DNA of 64,000 nucleotides from Rhodocyclaceae bacterium. Lineage in GTDB: Bacteria > Pseudomonadota > Gammaproteobacteria > Burkholderiales > CAIKXV01. Location: NCBI GenBank assembly GCA_020248265.1, contig JADCHX010000011.1, positions 1-64,000 of the forward strand, read 5' to 3'. Within the stretch, counting starts at the first letter, position 1. Each line of letters opens with the position of its first letter. Below the pieces are notes generated by a model that saw only the letters and a program-made list of their open reading frames with translations, was not told the DNA's origin and made no database searches. Positions 63,071 through 64,000 of this stretch are shown one piece after another. A program made the position numbers and the translations under genes.

Positions 63071-64000
63071 TCACTGGGCCTGCAGGCCGATCGACTTCAC
63101 CAGCGCTGCGTAGCGCTCGAAGTCCTTGCGCATGCGACCCGCCAGTTCCTCCGGTCCGCCCACCCAGGGCGCGACGCCCTGAGTCTCGAGCGCGCGTCGC
63201 ACCTCCGGGTCCTTCACCGCGCGCATGAGTTCCGTGGCCAGCCGGTCGACGATCGGGCGTGGCATGTTCGCGGGCCCGAGCATCGCGATCCATGGATTCA
63301 TCTCGAAGCCTGGCAGGCCTGCCGATTCGGCCAGCGGCGGCACGTCTGGCATCGTCGACTGGCGGGTGAGAGTAGAGACACCCAGTGCCTTCAGCCGGTT
63401 CGCCTTCACCTGTCCGATCGCATTGGGCAGCGTAGCGGTCGAGGCGAAGGTTTCGCCGCCGAGCAGCGAAGCCATCGACTGCGGGCCACCCCGGTAGGGC
63501 ACATGCATCAGCCGGATCTGAGCCGCGGTGGCGAATGCCTCCATGCCGAAGTGCGGCGAACTGCCGTTGCCCGAAGAGGCATAGCTGATCTGCCCTGGCT
63601 GCGAGCGGGCGAGCGCGATGAAGTCGCGTGCGGTCTTCACCGGCAGCGACGGATGCACCACAAGGACCCACGGCTGGCCGGACACGAAGCCGATCGGCGT
63701 GAAGTCTTCGAACGTACGGTAGGACAGCGTCTTGTAGGTGCTGGCGTTCGAGACATGGGTGGCCGAATGCACCATCAGGGTGTAGCCGTCGGCAGGCGCA
63801 CGCGCCACCACCTCGGCGCCGATGGTGCCGGCGGCACCGGCGCGGTTCTCGATCACCATCGGCACGCCGAGCGCTTCGCTCATCTTCTGCGCGACCGGGC
63901 GCGCGGCCGCGTCGTTCGATCCGCCGCCGGGCCAGGGCACGATCACCCGGATCGGCTTTGCCGGCCAGGTCTGGGCGGTAGCTGGCAGCGTGTGCAGCGA
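63071..64000 (-). CDS. Bug/TctC-family substrate-binding protein (5' end outside window)
   Basis: The frame is open to the right edge, so the start and most of the signal peptide lie outside. The last visible upstream residues (LPATAQTWPAKPIRVIV) show the signal-cleavage region and the first Bug strand. Further blocks: VPWPGGGSNDAAARP, VIENRAGAAGTIGAEVVAR, HVPYRGGPQSMASLLGG and AESAGLPGFEMNPWIA. It is the first gene of the Bug/MR-MLE/Bug/LeuCD cluster, 16 nt ahead of the MR-MLE gene. Confidence 0.92.
   Translation of the reverse strand, partial: SLHTLPATAQTWPAKPIRVIVPWPGGGSNDAAARPVAQKMSEALGVPMVIENRAGAAGTIGAEVVARAPADGYTLMVHSATHVSNASTYKTLSYRTFEDFTPIGFVSGQPWVLVVHPSLPVKTARDFIALARSQPGQISYASSGNGSSPHFGMEAFATAAQIRLMHVPYRGGPQSMASLLGGETFASTATLPNAIGQVKANRLKALGVSTLTRQSTMPDVPPLAESAGLPGFEMNPWIAMLGPANMPRPIVDRLATELMRAVKDPEVRRALETQGVAPWVGGPEELAGRMRKDFERYAALVKSIGLQAQ

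Overview
The window is high-GC, gene-dense chromosomal DNA from a proteobacterium, most likely a betaproteobacterium close to Burkholderiales. The evidence is the gene order yebC-(eamA)-ruvC-ruvA-ruvB-ybgC-tolQRAB-pal-cpoB-queE-queC, the gmk-rpoZ-spoT block with yicC upstream and rph-rdgB divergent to it, strong G/C preference at third codon positions, and seven periplasmic Bug/TctC-type solute-binding proteins, a family greatly expanded in Burkholderiales. No rRNA, CRISPR array, intact insertion sequence or prophage was seen. One tRNA gene, tRNA-Lys(UUU), is present.

Layout. 0-1.2 kb is an accessory remnant: the 3' end of a plasmid/ICE-type gene, an 18-bp inverted repeat, and a decayed BrnT/BrnA-like toxin-antitoxin pair. 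1.2-3.7 kb is a Bug gene coupled to prpD. 3.7-7.0 kb encodes two overlapping c-di-GMP genes (DUF3391/HD-GYP and EAL). 7.3-9.7 kb encodes a HerA-like ATPase coupled to an EamA transporter. 9.9-21 kb is the housekeeping core: YebC, RuvCAB, Tol-Pal, QueE/QueC. 21-31 kb holds a YeeE/YedE transporter, tRNA-Lys, a KPR-family reductase, a Bug protein, an unknown membrane protein, an outer-membrane barrel, TauE, SpoT and RpoZ. 31-39.5 kb holds gmk, yicC, rph, rdgB, a NYN/OST-HTH protein, a CoA-transferase, gluQ and pabB. 39.5-46.6 kb holds a large PAS-GGDEF-EAL protein, thioredoxin, pirin, DoxX and an ALDH7-type dehydrogenase. 46.6-47.3 kb is a MazF/PemK-like toxin-antitoxin pair.

From 47.3 kb to the right edge the DNA is catabolic and accessory: a single-domain RidA divergent from a protein made of three tandem RidA-like domains, which is followed by a Bug and an M20 hydrolase; then Bug, M81 peptidase and another Bug; a Tat-exported amidohydrolase with an ABC-type solute-binding protein; and a one-strand cluster Bug / enolase-superfamily enzyme / Bug / leuC / leuD. 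Two similar arrays of a 13-nt palindromic unit (GGGGTCAGACCCC) bracket the 52.8-58.8 kb part.

How the genes work together. The core blocks support Holliday-junction repair, outer-membrane constriction and integrity, queuosine precursor synthesis, and nucleotide and stringent-response metabolism. Three proteins act on or sense cyclic di-GMP. Bug genes sit next to metabolic enzymes (PrpD, M20, M81, LeuCD/MR-MLE) without their own TctAB membrane genes, so each Bug probably delivers or senses the substrate of its neighbour using components encoded elsewhere. The points most worth a second look are the triple-RidA protein with its divergent RidA partner and a perfect 18-bp palindrome between them, the NYN/OST-HTH gene after rph-rdgB, and the Bug/MR-MLE/LeuCD cluster.
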